Source of the DNA: Stratiolaelaps scimitus | Taxonomy: Eukaryota; Arthropoda; Arachnida; Mesostigmata; Laelapidae | Direction of reading: 5' to 3' | Length of the DNA: 64,000 bases | NCBI GenBank assembly: GCA_019614645.1 | Contig: JABWDB010000038.1 | Span: 992,001-1,056,000 of the forward strand | In this document: in pieces, positions 63,961 to 64,000 of the stretch | Numbering within the stretch: the stretch's first letter is position 1 | Layout of the letters: the number at the start of each line of letters is the position of its first letter | The notes under the pieces: model-generated | What the model saw: the letters and a program-made list of their open reading frames with translations, nothing else | Told to the model about the DNA's origin: nothing | Database searches by the model: none | Made by a program: the position numbers and the translations under genes

Positions 63961-64000
63961 ATGATGAGATCTATGAAAACTTACACTGCATTGTAAACTT

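Noticed and set aside
1..64000. CRISPR array, operon, rRNA or intact tRNA gene
   Set aside because: No regularly spaced repeats with unique spacers, no clustered same-strand long frames, and all tRNA-like segments lack a paired acceptor stem.

Overview
The window looks like metazoan, most likely arthropod, nuclear DNA. It is AT-rich and gene-poor, and no open frame exceeds 226 codons. Every convincing protein-coding piece is a short exon bounded by GT/AG splice signals. Between them lie long non-coding stretches with many (TA)n, (GA)n, (CA)n and triplet microsatellites. Relics of mariner (Tc1/mariner) DNA transposons, non-LTR retrotransposons and a tRNA-derived SINE fit an arthropod. A mite or tick is a guess that the sequence alone does not settle. 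There is no sign of bacterial organisation: no operons, no CRISPR array, no rRNA.

Host gene pieces. (1) At 1358-2362, minus strand, two exons join in phase to give the N-terminal half of a cytochrome b561-type transmembrane protein; the rest lies beyond the left edge. (2) At 20636-22770, minus strand, a 548-nt first coding exon joins in phase to a 51-nt second exon. The Ser/Thr-rich protein has a Cys-X2-Cys motif and I do not recognise it. A CpG-rich block at 23.3-23.5 kb may be its promoter region. (3) At 50585-50694, minus strand, there is a first coding exon with a strong donor; a GC- and triplet-rich block at 51.7-52.3 kb may be its promoter. Weaker exon candidates lie at 33386-33415, 34786-34916, 51001-51353 and 62429-62650.

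Mobile and repeated DNA. A mariner relic at 11.3-12.27 kb (minus) is cut off by a microsatellite before its third catalytic Asp. A second, nearly full-length but dead mariner at 59.1-60.15 kb (plus) carries an internal inverted duplication. Non-LTR retrotransposon fragments lie at 47.6-48.25 kb (plus, C-terminal part of the reverse transcriptase) and 57.7-58.35 kb (minus, palm with YADD). A SINE at 54.4-54.66 kb is flanked by a perfect 16-bp target-site duplication. An unnamed repeat family has copies at 33.1-33.3 kb (plus, attached to an open frame) and 53.92-54.09 kb (minus, decayed). Smaller duplicated segments pair 39.3 with 42.1 kb, and 62.7 with 63.7 kb. Two further tRNA-like segments are at 5.1 and 63.9 kb.

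I found no evidence of a novel multi-gene system. The most informative items are the unrecognised two-exon gene, the SINE with its inverted A-box, the repeat family that carries an open frame, and the mariner hairpin. Most of the remaining sequence is probably intergenic or intronic.
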